Assembly (NCBI GenBank): GCA_944384505.1
Contig: CALWTQ010000029.1
Coordinates: forward strand, 1 to 42,415
Source: an uncultured Mediterraneibacter sp.
GTDB taxonomy: Bacteria > Bacillota > Clostridia > Lachnospirales > Lachnospiraceae
Length of the DNA stretch: 42,415 bases
Reading direction: 5' to 3'
Made by a program: the position numbers and the translations under genes. The notes under the pieces were generated by a model, which did not search any database, was not told the origin of the DNA, and worked only from the letters and a program-made list of their open reading frames with translations. This document shows, one piece after another, positions 17,137 through 25,061 of the stretch (within the stretch, counting starts at the first letter, position 1; the number at the start of each line of letters is the position of its first letter).

Positions 17137-18375
17137 TTAGTCAAAACCGTTGAAGGACGGATAAGCGTTCTCACCGTGCTGTGACAGGTCAAGTCCGGTT
17201 CTCTCATCCTTCTCCTCTACGCGGAGTTTTGTGAAGATCCGGATGATGCCGATACAGATCAGAGTACCGACAACAGCTACGGCGATTGTCACGATGATGC
17301 TGATGATCTGCGCTGTGAAGAGCCGCATTTCGCCGAACATCAGTCCATCCCACTGAGCAACGGAGTTGATGGAACTCTGAGCGAACAGTCCGGTTGCGAT
17401 TCCTCCCCAGATACCGCCGATTCCATGGCAGCCGAATGCGTCAAGGGCATCGTCTACTTTTAATTTATGTTTCAGCAGGTTCATCATAAAGTAGCAGATC
17501 GGGCTGACTAAGGCTCCGATGATGAAGGAGGACCAGATCGGAACAAAGCCGGCTCCCGGTGTGATCGCCACGAGTCCGACGACAAGGCCGGTGGAAGCGC
17601 CTACCAGCGTTGGCTTTCCGTCCTTGATTGTATCAATGAGCATCCAGGACAGGAGTGCGGTTGCCGCAGAGATAGAGGTAGTCATAAATGCGTGAGCTGC
17701 AAGGCCGTCTGCTGCGAGAGCGCTTCCTGCGTTGAATCCGTACCAGCCAAACCACAGAAGAGAGGCTCCGAGAACAACAAAAGGAATATTGTGAATGCGG
17801 TATGAGGTTTTCTCGTAGCCGCGTCTTCTGCCGAGATAGATTGCGAGGACAAGTCCGCTTACACCCGAGCTGATATGCACCACATTGCCGCCGGCAAAGT
17901 CAACGGAGCCGATGGACGCCAGGAAACCTCCCTGTCCCCATACCATGTGGGCCATCGGGTAATACACGATAACTGACCAGAGCGCGATAAAAGCGAAAAG
18001 TGCTTTAAACTTCATCCTTCCGACAACAGCTCCTGTGATCAGCGCCGGAGTAATCATTGCAAACATCATCTGAAATCCGGCGTAGACAAGATGCGGAATG
18101 CTGTCGGAATATGGGCCTGCCTCCCAGCCCACACCGTTTAACGCGAGCCAGTCAAAGCCGCCGATAATGCCGGCGTGGTCGCTTCCGAAGGCGAGAGAAT
18201 AGCCAAAGAGTGTCCACATAAATACTGAGAGTCCCATAATCGCCACACAGGCCATCATAGTATTGACAACATTTTTCCTTCTGACAAGGCCGCCGTAGAA
18301 AAAGGCCAGCCCGGGCGTCATAATAAATACGAGCGCCGCGCATATCATGATAAATCCAGTGTTTCCTGTATCCAT
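17137..18375 (-). CDS. amtB: Ammonium transporter
   Basis: This 412-residue protein has the 11-helix Amt layout. It shows the FYGGLVRRKNVVNTM segment, the two channel His residues in GGNVVHISSG and DAFGCHGIGG, and the GNA-like SLLWFGWYGFNAGSAL. The C-terminal cytoplasmic tail contains LRVEEKDERTGLDLSQHGE, the part that regulates gating with GlnK. No signal peptide extension is present. It is first in a two-gene operon with glnK, 21 bases apart, and has a GGGAGG ribosome binding site. An attenuator-like hairpin lies about 90 bases upstream of its start. Confidence 0.96.
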   Translation of the reverse strand: MDTGNTGFIMICAALVFIMTPGLAFFYGGLVRRKNVVNTMMACVAIMGLSVFMWTLFGYSLAFGSDHAGIIGGFDWLALNGVGWEAGPYSDSIPHLVYAGFQMMFAMITPALITGAVVGRMKFKALFAFIALWSVIVYYPMAHMVWGQGGFLASIGSVDFAGGNVVHISSGVSGLVLAIYLGRRRGYEKTSYRIHNIPFVVLGASLLWFGWYGFNAGSALAADGLAAHAFMTTSISAATALLSWMLIDTIKDGKPTLVGASTGLVVGLVAITPGAGFVPIWSSFIIGALVSPICYFMMNLLKHKLKVDDALDAFGCHGIGGIWGGIATGLFAQSSINSVAQWDGLMFGEMRLFTAQIISIIVTIAVAVVGTLICIGIIRIFTKLRVEEKDERTGLDLSQHGENAYPSFNGFD

Positions 18376-18464
18376 AAAAATACCTCCCGTTTCCTTTTAT
18401 TCTAATTTGAAATCCCCGGGGTATGTATCACAGGAAGGAAGGATGACCTTCCGGCGATAACAGA

Positions 18465-18550
18465 AAAGGCGCCTGATCAGAGAGGGGTTGCCTCAATGTC
18501 AGACGCCTTTGTCATGCCGATAGGATAGCAGAAAGGAATCTAAAAATCAA
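18465..18550 (-). promoter_or_regulatory. amtB promoter and leader attenuator hairpin
   Basis: On the minus strand a promoter reads TTGATT (plus coordinates 18545-18550), 17-bp spacer, TATCCT (18522-18527). About ten bases after the expected start, AAAGGCGTCTGA and TCAGGCGCCTTT form a 12-bp stem with one G-U pair (18465-18510). An inner GAGG/CCTC hairpin and the tail TTTTCTGTT follow. This is a terminator-like attenuator before amtB. The trigger is not visible. The rest of 18376-18690 is AT-rich and shows no gene. Confidence 0.65.
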
Positions 18551-18690
18551 GAACTAAATCAATAAAAAATAATATTTTAGTGAAATTTAGAGAAATTTTT
18601 TATAAAATCATAAAATAATCAGTAAAATTTAGCAACGGTTCGTTTCTGATGAGATGAGTGCCATGCGAAAAAGGCATAACAATAAATGAG

Positions 18691-18729
18691 GTCTAAGTAT
18701 TAGACAGGAGGCGCTGCAGGAACTATAAT
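18691..18729 (+). promoter_or_regulatory. Promoter with a perfect dyad before the flavodoxin remnant
   Basis: A promoter reads TTAGAC (18700-18705), 18-bp spacer, TATAAT (18724-18729). The perfect palindrome GTCTAAGTATTAGAC (18691-18705) covers the -35 box. This is a good place for a LysR-type or other dimeric regulator, and a LysR gene follows downstream. Confidence 0.65.
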
Positions 18730-18765
18730 CATAGTAATAACAAAAATGAAAAGGAGACGGTTATT

Positions 18766-18965
18766 ATGAGCAGGACACTGACAGCATATTTTTCGGCAAG
18801 CGGCACAACAAAGCGCGCAGCAGAGAAACTGGCGCAGGCAGCAGGAGCGGATCTCTATGAGATAAAGCCGGCCGTGCCATACACGAAGGCGGATTTGAAC
18901 TGGATGGATAAGAAGTCCAGAAGTTTTCGGCAGATGAGCTGAAAAGGCGGATTGACAGCCTGTAA
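18766..18965 (+). pseudogene. Flavodoxin gene remnant with internal deletion
   Basis: The frame from ATG 18766 (AAGGAG upstream) encodes a flavodoxin N-terminus: [20 protein letters not shown] with the FMN phosphate loop, then [18 protein letters not shown] and MDKKSR. It then shifts into SFRQMS and stops at 18942 after 58 residues. In another frame from about 18921 the bases encode [14 protein letters not shown] followed by TAA (18963-18965), which looks like a flavodoxin C-terminus. A normal flavodoxin of this family is about 160 residues, so roughly 100 middle codons appear to have been deleted with loss of frame. The promoter and ribosome binding site remain intact. Confidence 0.8.
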
Positions 18966-19000
18966 AAAGCATAACCAAAAGATCAGGAGACACAGGAAGT

Positions 19001-19924
19001 ATGACATTAAATCAGCTGAATTACATTATCACAATTGCAGAGACAGGCTCCATCAACAAGGCGGCGGAGCAGCTGTATATCTCTCAGCCTTCCCTGACCA
19101 GCGCGCTGCAAGAACTGGAGAAGGAACTGGGGATCACGCTGTTTCACCGCAGCGGGAGAGGCGTCACGCTGACCGGCGACGGGGCGGAGTTCCTCCCGTA
19201 TGCAAGACAGCTCTGCGGCCAGTATGAGGCGATCCTGGAGAAATATGGGAAGAACGGCTCGCTGAAGAAGAAGTTCGGCGTGTCAACCCAGCATTATTCT
19301 TTTGCGGTGAAAGCCTTCATTGATATGGCAAAAGAGTTCGACATGTCAAAGTATGAGTTCGCGATCCGGGAGACAAAGACAGCGGAGGTGATCCGTGATG
19401 TAAGCACGATGAAAAGTGAGATTGGAGTGTTGTACCTCAGCGACTTTAACCGCAAGAACCTGGAGAAGCTGCTCCGCGCGTCAGGGCTTACCTTTTATCA
19501 TCTGATTAACTGCCAGGCTTATGTATATCTCTGGAAGGGGCATCCTCTCGCGGGTGAGACTTCAATCAGTTTTTCCCAGCTGGAGGAGTACCCCTGTCTT
19601 GCCTTTGAGCAGGGCGATAACAGTTCCTTTTATCTTGCGGAGGAAATTCTGGGAGATAATGAATATCCCAGACTTATCCGCGCAAACGACAGGGCGACTA
19701 TGCTGAATCTGATGGTCGGGCTGAATGGCTATACGCTTTGTTCCGGGATTATCAGCGAGGACTTAAACGGAAACCGTTTTGTGGCGGTTCCGTTTAAGGA
19801 CGACGAAGAGAACAGGAACAGCACCATGGAGATCGGGTACATTGTGAGGAAGAACACATTCTTAAGCAGGATGGGAGAGATGTACGTACAGGCATTGAAG
19901 AGATGCCTGGGACTCCCGGAGTAA
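19001..19924 (+). CDS. LysR family transcriptional regulator
   Basis: This 307-residue LysR regulator opens with the DNA-binding helix-turn-helix MTLNQLNYIITIAETGSI and KAAEQLYISQPSLTSALQEL, then GITLFHRSGRGVTLTGDG. The C-terminal effector domain begins near residue 90. It lies 35 bases behind the flavodoxin remnant and probably shares its promoter with the dyad at 18691-18705. It may once have controlled the flavodoxin. The neighbouring siderophore importer has its own promoter. The effector is unknown. Confidence 0.92.
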   Translation: MTLNQLNYIITIAETGSINKAAEQLYISQPSLTSALQELEKELGITLFHRSGRGVTLTGDGAEFLPYARQLCGQYEAILEKYGKNGSLKKKFGVSTQHYSFAVKAFIDMAKEFDMSKYEFAIRETKTAEVIRDVSTMKSEIGVLYLSDFNRKNLEKLLRASGLTFYHLINCQAYVYLWKGHPLAGETSISFSQLEEYPCLAFEQGDNSSFYLAEEILGDNEYPRLIRANDRATMLNLMVGLNGYTLCSGIISEDLNGNRFVAVPFKDDEENRNSTMEIGYIVRKNTFLSRMGEMYVQALKRCLGLPE

Positions 19925-20016
19925 GGAGATTTCACAGATTAAGCAAATTTCACGGCTTAAGGAAATGCAGTTTTATAAAAATGAGAATTTCTCTCAAAAT
20001 GTATGAAAGAAAATGC

Positions 20017-20151
20017 TTGCATTTTTGAAAAGCAGCATGATATACTGACGCCGTGTTAGCGATGGCTAACGGACGCGCGTCGTTTTGCCACACATACTGT
20101 GTTATACCGTATGCGTGGCTTTTTTTTACACCTTGGTTAGATTTATCTAAC
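20017..20151 (+). promoter_or_regulatory. Siderophore operon promoter, two metal-repressor-like dyads and leader terminator
   Basis: The promoter reads TTGCAT (20017-20022), 18-bp spacer, TATACT (20041-20046). A dyad GTTAGC-gatg-GCTAAC (20055-20070) sits at the expected start site. GACGCGCGTC (20072-20081) is a perfect palindrome. GCCACACATAC (20087-20097) and GTATGCGTGGC (20109-20119), one mismatch, followed by eight T (20120-20127), make a strong intrinsic terminator. A second perfect dyad, GTTAGATTTATCTAAC (20136-20151), follows. The GTTAG/CTAAC halves resemble DtxR/IdeR-type iron-repressor sites. The terminator inside the leader implies attenuation or a short RNA. Confidence 0.7.
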
Positions 20152-20188
20152 TAAATGAAAGGAGGACATTTTCATAAAAGGAAGATTC

Positions 20189-21217
20189 TTGACACTGATC
20201 CTGGCAGTGTGTCTGTTTGTTTTATCAGGAGCATCGCTGTTTGTCGGTGTGATTGACATTGAACCGGCGTCTTTGATGACCGGAGATGCGCGGCAGTGGG
20301 AAATTTTTATTCTCTCAAGGCTGCCCCGGCTGCTCGCCATCCTGTGTACGGGAGTGGGAATGAGCGTCGCGGGACTGATCATGCAGCAGCTCTGCATGAA
20401 CAAGTTTGTCTCCCCGACGACAGGGGCGACGATCTCCTCCGCTCAGTTCGGCATCCTGCTGGCGCTTTTGTTCATGCCGGGATCTACGCTGTGGGGGAGG
20501 GCAGTATTCGCGTTTATTACGGCGATACTGGGAACGTGGATTTTCGTGTGGTTTATCCAGAGGATCCGGTTTAAAGATGTGGTCATGGTTCCCCTGGTGG
20601 GGATTATGTTCGGAAATGTCATCGGAGGAGTGACAAACTACCTCGCGTACAAGTACGAGATGACACAGGCGCTTTCCACCTGGCTGGTAGGGCATTTCTC
20701 CCTTGTAATAAAAGGCAGATACGAGATTGTGTGGCTGGTTGTGCCGCTGGTGATTCTTGCGTTTCTGTTCGCGAACCATTTTAACATCGTGGGGATGGGA
20801 AAGGATTTTTCGAAGAATCTGGGTGTGCATTACAACTTTGTGCTGATCATGGGACTGACCATCGCCGCGATGATTACGGCGTCGGTTGTGGTCGTCGTTG
20901 GATCGATCTCCTATATCGGGCTGATCGTGCCGAATGTGGTTGCCATGTTCAAGGGGGATAAGATCCGCGGCACGCTTGTGGACACCGCACTATTTGGAGC
21001 TATATTTGTCCTTGTGTGCGATATGATCGGCAGAGTGGTGATCATGCCTTATGAGCTGCCGATAGAGCTGATCATCGGAATTCTCGGCAGTATCATCTTT
21101 ATTGCGCTTCTCCTTTACCGGCTGCAGCACGGCAGGAAAGCAGTGCGTCTGGGCGGCGCCGGCACGTCCGGCTGCGCGGCGGCAGTCTCCCATGTGGGCG
21201 GAGGTGAAGAAAAATGA
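20189..21217 (+). CDS. Siderophore ABC transporter permease (YclN/CeuB-like)
   Basis: This FecCD-family permease of 342 residues from TTG 20189 has about nine to ten membrane helices. Its family segments include LSRLPRLLAILCTGVGMSVAGLIMQQL, NKFVSPTTGATISSAQFGILLAL and the loop SYIGLIVPNVVAMF. The order permease-permease-ATPase-binding protein matches yclNOPQ (petrobactin) and ceuBCDE (catecholate). The best ribosome binding site, AAAGGAGG (20158-20164), points to codon ATA at 20174, which would give IKGRFLTLIL, a natural family start. No ATG or GTG is in frame. Either AUA is used or TTG 20189 starts from the weaker AAAGGAAG. The stop overlaps the next ATG. Confidence 0.88.
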   Translation: MTLILAVCLFVLSGASLFVGVIDIEPASLMTGDARQWEIFILSRLPRLLAILCTGVGMSVAGLIMQQLCMNKFVSPTTGATISSAQFGILLALLFMPGSTLWGRAVFAFITAILGTWIFVWFIQRIRFKDVVMVPLVGIMFGNVIGGVTNYLAYKYEMTQALSTWLVGHFSLVIKGRYEIVWLVVPLVILAFLFANHFNIVGMGKDFSKNLGVHYNFVLIMGLTIAAMITASVVVVVGSISYIGLIVPNVVAMFKGDKIRGTLVDTALFGAIFVLVCDMIGRVVIMPYELPIELIIGILGSIIFIALLLYRLQHGRKAVRLGGAGTSGCAAAVSHVGGGEEK

Positions 21218-22209
21218 GCGTAAAAAGACGGCACACGGCCCGCGCATACCGCGCGAATATAAGAAAGCTCTGGATCATGGCCCTGATCGTGGTGATCGTG
21301 GCGGCCGCGTACATGCTTGTGGATGTGAAGTTTGAAAATCAAAAGCTCTTTGCATATGCGATGAAGATCCGCACGCCGAAGCTGATCGTTATGATGATTA
21401 CAGCTTTTGCGATCGGCGGGGCGTCCCTGGTGTTCCAGTCCATCATCAATAATACGATTGTGACGCCGTGTCTGCTGGGAATGAATTCTCTCTACACGCT
21501 GATCCATACTGCTGTGGTGTTCGTGGCGGGTTCTGCCAGTGTATTTGCGGTGAACGCCAATATTGCTTTTGCGCTGGATCTGGTGCTGATGGGGATTACG
21601 GCGACAGTGATCTACAGCTACCTGTTCAGAAAGACGAAGCACAACGTGCTCTATGTGCTGCTGATCGGAACTGTGCTGACCTCCTTTTTCTCCAGCATCC
21701 AGACAACGCTGACAAGAGTGATGGACCCAAATGAGTATGACAACCTGCTCAACACACTGGTGGCAAGTTTCAGCAATATTAACTCAGAGATCATCCTTTT
21801 TTCTGTGATCGTACTGGCGGCGCTGGTCGTTGTGCTCCGGCGGGATCTGGCGCTTCTGAATGTAATCACGCTGGGCAAAGAACAGGCCATCAATCTGGGA
21901 GTAGACTACGACAACTGCATCCGCCGGCTCCTTCTCGGAGTTACGCTGTGTATCGCAGTGGCGACGGCTATGGTCGGTCCGATCTCATTTCTGGGCCTGA
22001 TTATTGCGAACCTCTCACGCCAGCTTCTGAAAACATACCGGCACGGCCAGCTCATCCTTGGCTCGGCGCTGTTCGGGATGGCAGTACTGATCGGAGGGCA
22101 GCTTCTCGTGGAGCATGTGTTTGCCTACACGATCCCTGTCAGTGTGTTCATTACAGTGGGAGGCGGGATTTATTTCCTTTACCTTTTGCTGACAAACAGG
22201 AGAGTGTAA
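21214..22209 (+). CDS. Siderophore ABC transporter permease (YclO/CeuC-like)
   Basis: This 331-residue FecCD-family permease is the partner of the preceding one. Marks include the segment IRTPKLIVMMITAFAIGGAS, VFQSIINNTIVTPCLLGMNS and VGPISFLGLIIANLSRQLL, the cytoplasmic loop that meets the ATPase. Translation is coupled through an ATGA overlap with the upstream gene. Its N-terminus is basic (KRRHTARAYRANIRK) before the first helix. It should form the membrane heterodimer for ferric-siderophore import. Confidence 0.92.
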   Translation: MSVKRRHTARAYRANIRKLWIMALIVVIVAAAYMLVDVKFENQKLFAYAMKIRTPKLIVMMITAFAIGGASLVFQSIINNTIVTPCLLGMNSLYTLIHTAVVFVAGSASVFAVNANIAFALDLVLMGITATVIYSYLFRKTKHNVLYVLLIGTVLTSFFSSIQTTLTRVMDPNEYDNLLNTLVASFSNINSEIILFSVIVLAALVVVLRRDLALLNVITLGKEQAINLGVDYDNCIRRLLLGVTLCIAVATAMVGPISFLGLIIANLSRQLLKTYRHGQLILGSALFGMAVLIGGQLLVEHVFAYTIPVSVFITVGGGIYFLYLLLTNRRV

Positions 22210-22212
22210 CAG

Positions 22213-22965
22213 ATGATTATAGAGAAATTAACAAAGAAATATGACGGAAAGGCTGTTGTTGATTCCGTATCCTTTGAAATACCGAAAGGGAAAGTCCTCT
22301 CCCTGATCGGGCCGAACGGGGCCGGGAAATCCACGGTAATGGGGATGATATCCCGGCTGATTGCCCAGGACGCGGGGCTGGTGGCTTTCGACGGGAAAGA
22401 CATCGCGAAATGGAAGAGCAAAGAACTGGCAAAGCGGCTCGCGATCCTGACCCAGACGAATAATATCCAGATGAAGCTGACTGTACGGGAGCTGGTGGCT
22501 TTCGGAAGATTCCCCTACTCGGGAGGACGGCTGAACGAAGAGGATGAGGAGCTGATTGACAAAGCCATTGAGTATATGGAGCTGGAAGAGTTTGAGGACC
22601 GGTTTATCGACGAGCTGTCCGGCGGGCAGAGGCAGAGAGCGTATATTGCCATGGTCATTGCCCAGGACACGGAGTATGTGCTTCTGGATGAGCCGACGAA
22701 TAACCTGGACATCTATCACGCCACGAATATGATGAAGATCGTGCGGAGGCTGTGTGATGAGCTGGGAAAGACCGTGGTGCTTGTGCTCCACGAGATCAAC
22801 TATGCAGCGTTTTATTCAGACTATATCTGCGCGTTCGTGGACGGGAGGATCGCGAAGTTTGGAACCGTAGAGGAGGTTATGACAAAGGAAAATCTCTCGG
22901 AGATCTATCATGTGGACTTTGAGATACTGGAGATCGAAGGAAAACCATTGTCTATATATTATTAG
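22213..22965 (+). CDS. Siderophore ABC transporter ATP-binding protein (YclP/CeuD-like)
   Basis: This 250-residue ATPase of the FecE/FepC family has Walker A GPNGAGKST, Q-loop LTQTNN, signature LSGGQRQRAY, Walker B YVLLDEPTNNLD and the H-loop His in VLHEIN. It energises import through the two permeases. It begins four bases after the permease stop. A hairpin, CAGCACG (22970-22976) with CGTGCTG (22992-22998), lies between it and the binding-protein gene and may stabilise or balance the mRNA. Confidence 0.95.
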   Translation: MIIEKLTKKYDGKAVVDSVSFEIPKGKVLSLIGPNGAGKSTVMGMISRLIAQDAGLVAFDGKDIAKWKSKELAKRLAILTQTNNIQMKLTVRELVAFGRFPYSGGRLNEEDEELIDKAIEYMELEEFEDRFIDELSGGQRQRAYIAMVIAQDTEYVLLDEPTNNLDIYHATNMMKIVRRLCDELGKTVVLVLHEINYAAFYSDYICAFVDGRIAKFGTVEEVMTKENLSEIYHVDFEILEIEGKPLSIYY

Positions 22966-23035
22966 CATGCAGCACGGTTTTACGAATGGTGCGTGCTGAA
23001 CTGTTACTGATATTAATATACAGGAGGAAATTATT

Positions 23036-24052
23036 ATGAAGAAAAGGATTTTAACACTGATGCTGTCCGCAGCCATGGTATTCTCACTTGCCGCGTGCGG
23101 CAGTACGTCCGGAGACGCCTCGGATGGCGCTCAGACGGAGGCAGAGGGGAATACAGAGAATGATACGGAAGCGGAAACGCCTGACACTGTCACTATCCAG
23201 AGCAGAAACGCGGAGGGAGAACTGACAGATATGGAGGTGCCCTATGATCCGGAGCGTATCGCGATCCTTGATATGGCGTGCCTGGATATCCTGGATAATC
23301 TGGGATTGGGGGACAGGGTTGTAGGATCTGCGTCTACATCTTTAGATTACCTTCAGGATTATGTGACGAATGACGAGATTGTAAACCTGGGAACCATTAA
23401 AGAGGCTGACATGGAGGCTGTGATGGAGTGCGAGCCGGATATTATCTTTATCGGCGGACGGCTGTCCTCATCTTACGACGCGCTCAGTGAGATTGCGCCG
23501 GTTGTTTACCTCGCGACAGACACTGAGGCGGGCCTGGTGGAGAGTGTGCGCGCGAACGCGTCAACGATCGCGGCTATTTTCGGCCTTGAAGATCAGGTGG
23601 ACAGCCTGATGACGGACTTTGACAGCAGGATCGAGAAGCTGGCGGAGTTTGCCGAGGGGAAGACAGCGATTGTCGGAATGTGTACGAGCGGCAGCTTCAA
23701 TGTGCTGGGCAATGACGGACGCTGCTCTATCATCGGTAATGAGATCGGATTTGAGAATATCGGCGTGGATTCTGATATTGATACGGCAACACATGGAAAC
23801 GAGGCTTCTTTTGAATTCATTGTGGAGAAAAATCCGGATTACATTTTTGTTATGGACAGGGACGCGGCCATCGGGACAGACGGCGCGCAGCTCGCCCAGG
23901 AGATCATGGAGAATGAGCTGGTGATGGGAACAGACGCTTATAAAAACGGCAACATTGTTTACCTCGCGCATCCGGCGGTTTGGTATACAGCCGAGGGCGG
24001 CGTGACAGCGCTTGACGTGATGCTTCAGGATCTGGAGAGTGAGCTTCTGTAA
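23036..24052 (+). CDS. Siderophore-binding lipoprotein (YclQ/CeuE-like)
   Basis: This 338-residue class III periplasmic-type binding protein carries a lipoprotein signal with lipobox LAAC (Cys21) and an acidic, low-complexity linker. The binding fold reads MEVPYDPERIAILDMACLDILDNLGLGDRVVG, then EPDIIFIGGRLS and VMDRDAAIGT. It is closest in style to YclQ/CeuE, which bind catecholate ferric siderophores, and it captures the ligand at the membrane surface. It is last in the importer operon and has an AGGAGG site eight bases upstream. No siderophore biosynthesis genes are present, so it likely takes up foreign siderophores. Confidence 0.92.
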   Translation: MKKRILTLMLSAAMVFSLAACGSTSGDASDGAQTEAEGNTENDTEAETPDTVTIQSRNAEGELTDMEVPYDPERIAILDMACLDILDNLGLGDRVVGSASTSLDYLQDYVTNDEIVNLGTIKEADMEAVMECEPDIIFIGGRLSSSYDALSEIAPVVYLATDTEAGLVESVRANASTIAAIFGLEDQVDSLMTDFDSRIEKLAEFAEGKTAIVGMCTSGSFNVLGNDGRCSIIGNEIGFENIGVDSDIDTATHGNEASFEFIVEKNPDYIFVMDRDAAIGTDGAQLAQEIMENELVMGTDAYKNGNIVYLAHPAVWYTAEGGVTALDVMLQDLESELL

Positions 24053-24099
24053 ACGGCCTTGAGTATGCGTCCAGGTTATAGCTTTCTGATGAACCGGCA

Positions 24100-24129
24100 T
24101 TGTACATTCCGTGGAAAAAGTTCTAAAAT
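24100..24129 (+). promoter_or_regulatory. Possible promoter of the aldo/keto reductase gene
   Basis: TTGTAC (24100-24105), an 18-bp spacer and TAAAAT (24124-24129) lie about 50 bases before the reductase start. The fit to consensus is moderate, and readthrough from the siderophore operon is an alternative because no terminator was seen after 24052. Confidence 0.4.
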
Positions 24130-24181
24130 AAGACGTGGAAAGAAGAAAACAGGGAACTCAGTTTTTAAGGAGGAATTGGAC

Positions 24182-25033
24182 ATGGAATATGTAACATTAA
24201 ATAATGGTATCGAAATGCCGCTGGAAGGGTTCGGCGTCTTTCAGGTGCCGGATCCGGCTCAGTGCGAGCAGGCTGTTCTGGACGCGATTGAGAGCGGATA
24301 CCGTCTTATTGATACAGCGGCTGCATATATGAATGAAAAAGCAGTTGGAGAGGCCATCAGAAAGAGCGGCGTGCCTCGAGAGGATCTTTTCATTACAACA
24401 AAGCTCTGGGTGCAGGACGCAGATTACGAGTCGGCAAAAAAGGCGCTTCAGACGTCCCTTGACAATCAGGGACTTGATTACCTGGATCTGTATCTCATCC
24501 ATCAGCCTATGGGCGATTACATCGGCGCATACCGCGCAATGGAAGAGGCGTATAAAGCGGGGAAGATCCGCGCCATCGGCGTGTGCAACTTCTACCCGGC
24601 CCGTCTGGCAGATTTCTGCGAGAGCGTTGATGTAATTCCGGCGGTAAACCAGGTAGAGCTTCATCCATTCTTCCAGCAGGAGGATGCTCTGGCGCTTATG
24701 AAAGAGTACGGCGTAGTTCCGGAAGCGTGGGGACCGTTCGCAGAGGGAAATCACGGGATCTTTACCCATCCGGTTCTGACGAAGATCGGTGAGAAATACG
24801 GAAAGAGCGCGGCTCAGGCAGCTCTGAGGTGGAACGTCCAGAGAGGCGTTGTAGTGATCCCGAAGTCCGTTCACAAAGACCGCATAGAGCAGAATATGGA
24901 CATCTGGGATTTCAAACTCAGCGAGGAGGATATGGCAGAGATCGCGAAGCTGGACATCGGACACAGCGAGATTGTCAACCATGATGACCCGGGATTTGCA
25001 AAAATGCTGCACTCCATGAAGATCCATGAGTAA
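24182..25033 (+). CDS. Aldo/keto reductase
   Basis: This 283-residue (alpha/beta)8 NADPH-dependent oxidoreductase is of the AKR5-like bacterial group (2,5-diketogluconate reductase type). The catalytic tetrad is complete: Asp44 and Tyr49 in RLIDTAAAY, Lys74 in TTKLW and His107 in LIHQP. The cofactor-binding end reads VVIPKSVHKDRIEQN. The start at 24182 follows AAGGAGG; an in-frame extension upstream has no family similarity. It probably reduces small aldehydes or ketones in the cytoplasm; the substrate is unknown. It converges with the LysR gene, 28 bases between stops. Confidence 0.93.
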   Translation: MEYVTLNNGIEMPLEGFGVFQVPDPAQCEQAVLDAIESGYRLIDTAAAYMNEKAVGEAIRKSGVPREDLFITTKLWVQDADYESAKKALQTSLDNQGLDYLDLYLIHQPMGDYIGAYRAMEEAYKAGKIRAIGVCNFYPARLADFCESVDVIPAVNQVELHPFFQQEDALALMKEYGVVPEAWGPFAEGNHGIFTHPVLTKIGEKYGKSAAQAALRWNVQRGVVVIPKSVHKDRIEQNMDIWDFKLSEEDMAEIAKLDIGHSEIVNHDDPGFAKMLHSMKIHE

Positions 25034-25061
25034 TCCTGCGCTGATTTTATGCAGGCATTAA

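Noticed and set aside
18465-18510. ANTAR-type antitermination target before amtB
   Set aside because: The dual hexaloop hairpins with conserved A and G were not found, and there is too little leader before the hairpin; no ANTAR protein is in the window.
20315-20830. 171-residue minus-strand open frame opposite the siderophore permease
   Set aside because: Low-complexity, His/Arg-rich translation that mirrors the codon use of the plus-strand gene; no ribosome binding site.
24197-25027. 276-residue open frame on the minus strand opposite the aldo/keto reductase
   Set aside because: It is a shadow of a gene with a complete catalytic tetrad; the translation is rich in Cys, His and Arg and shows no family.
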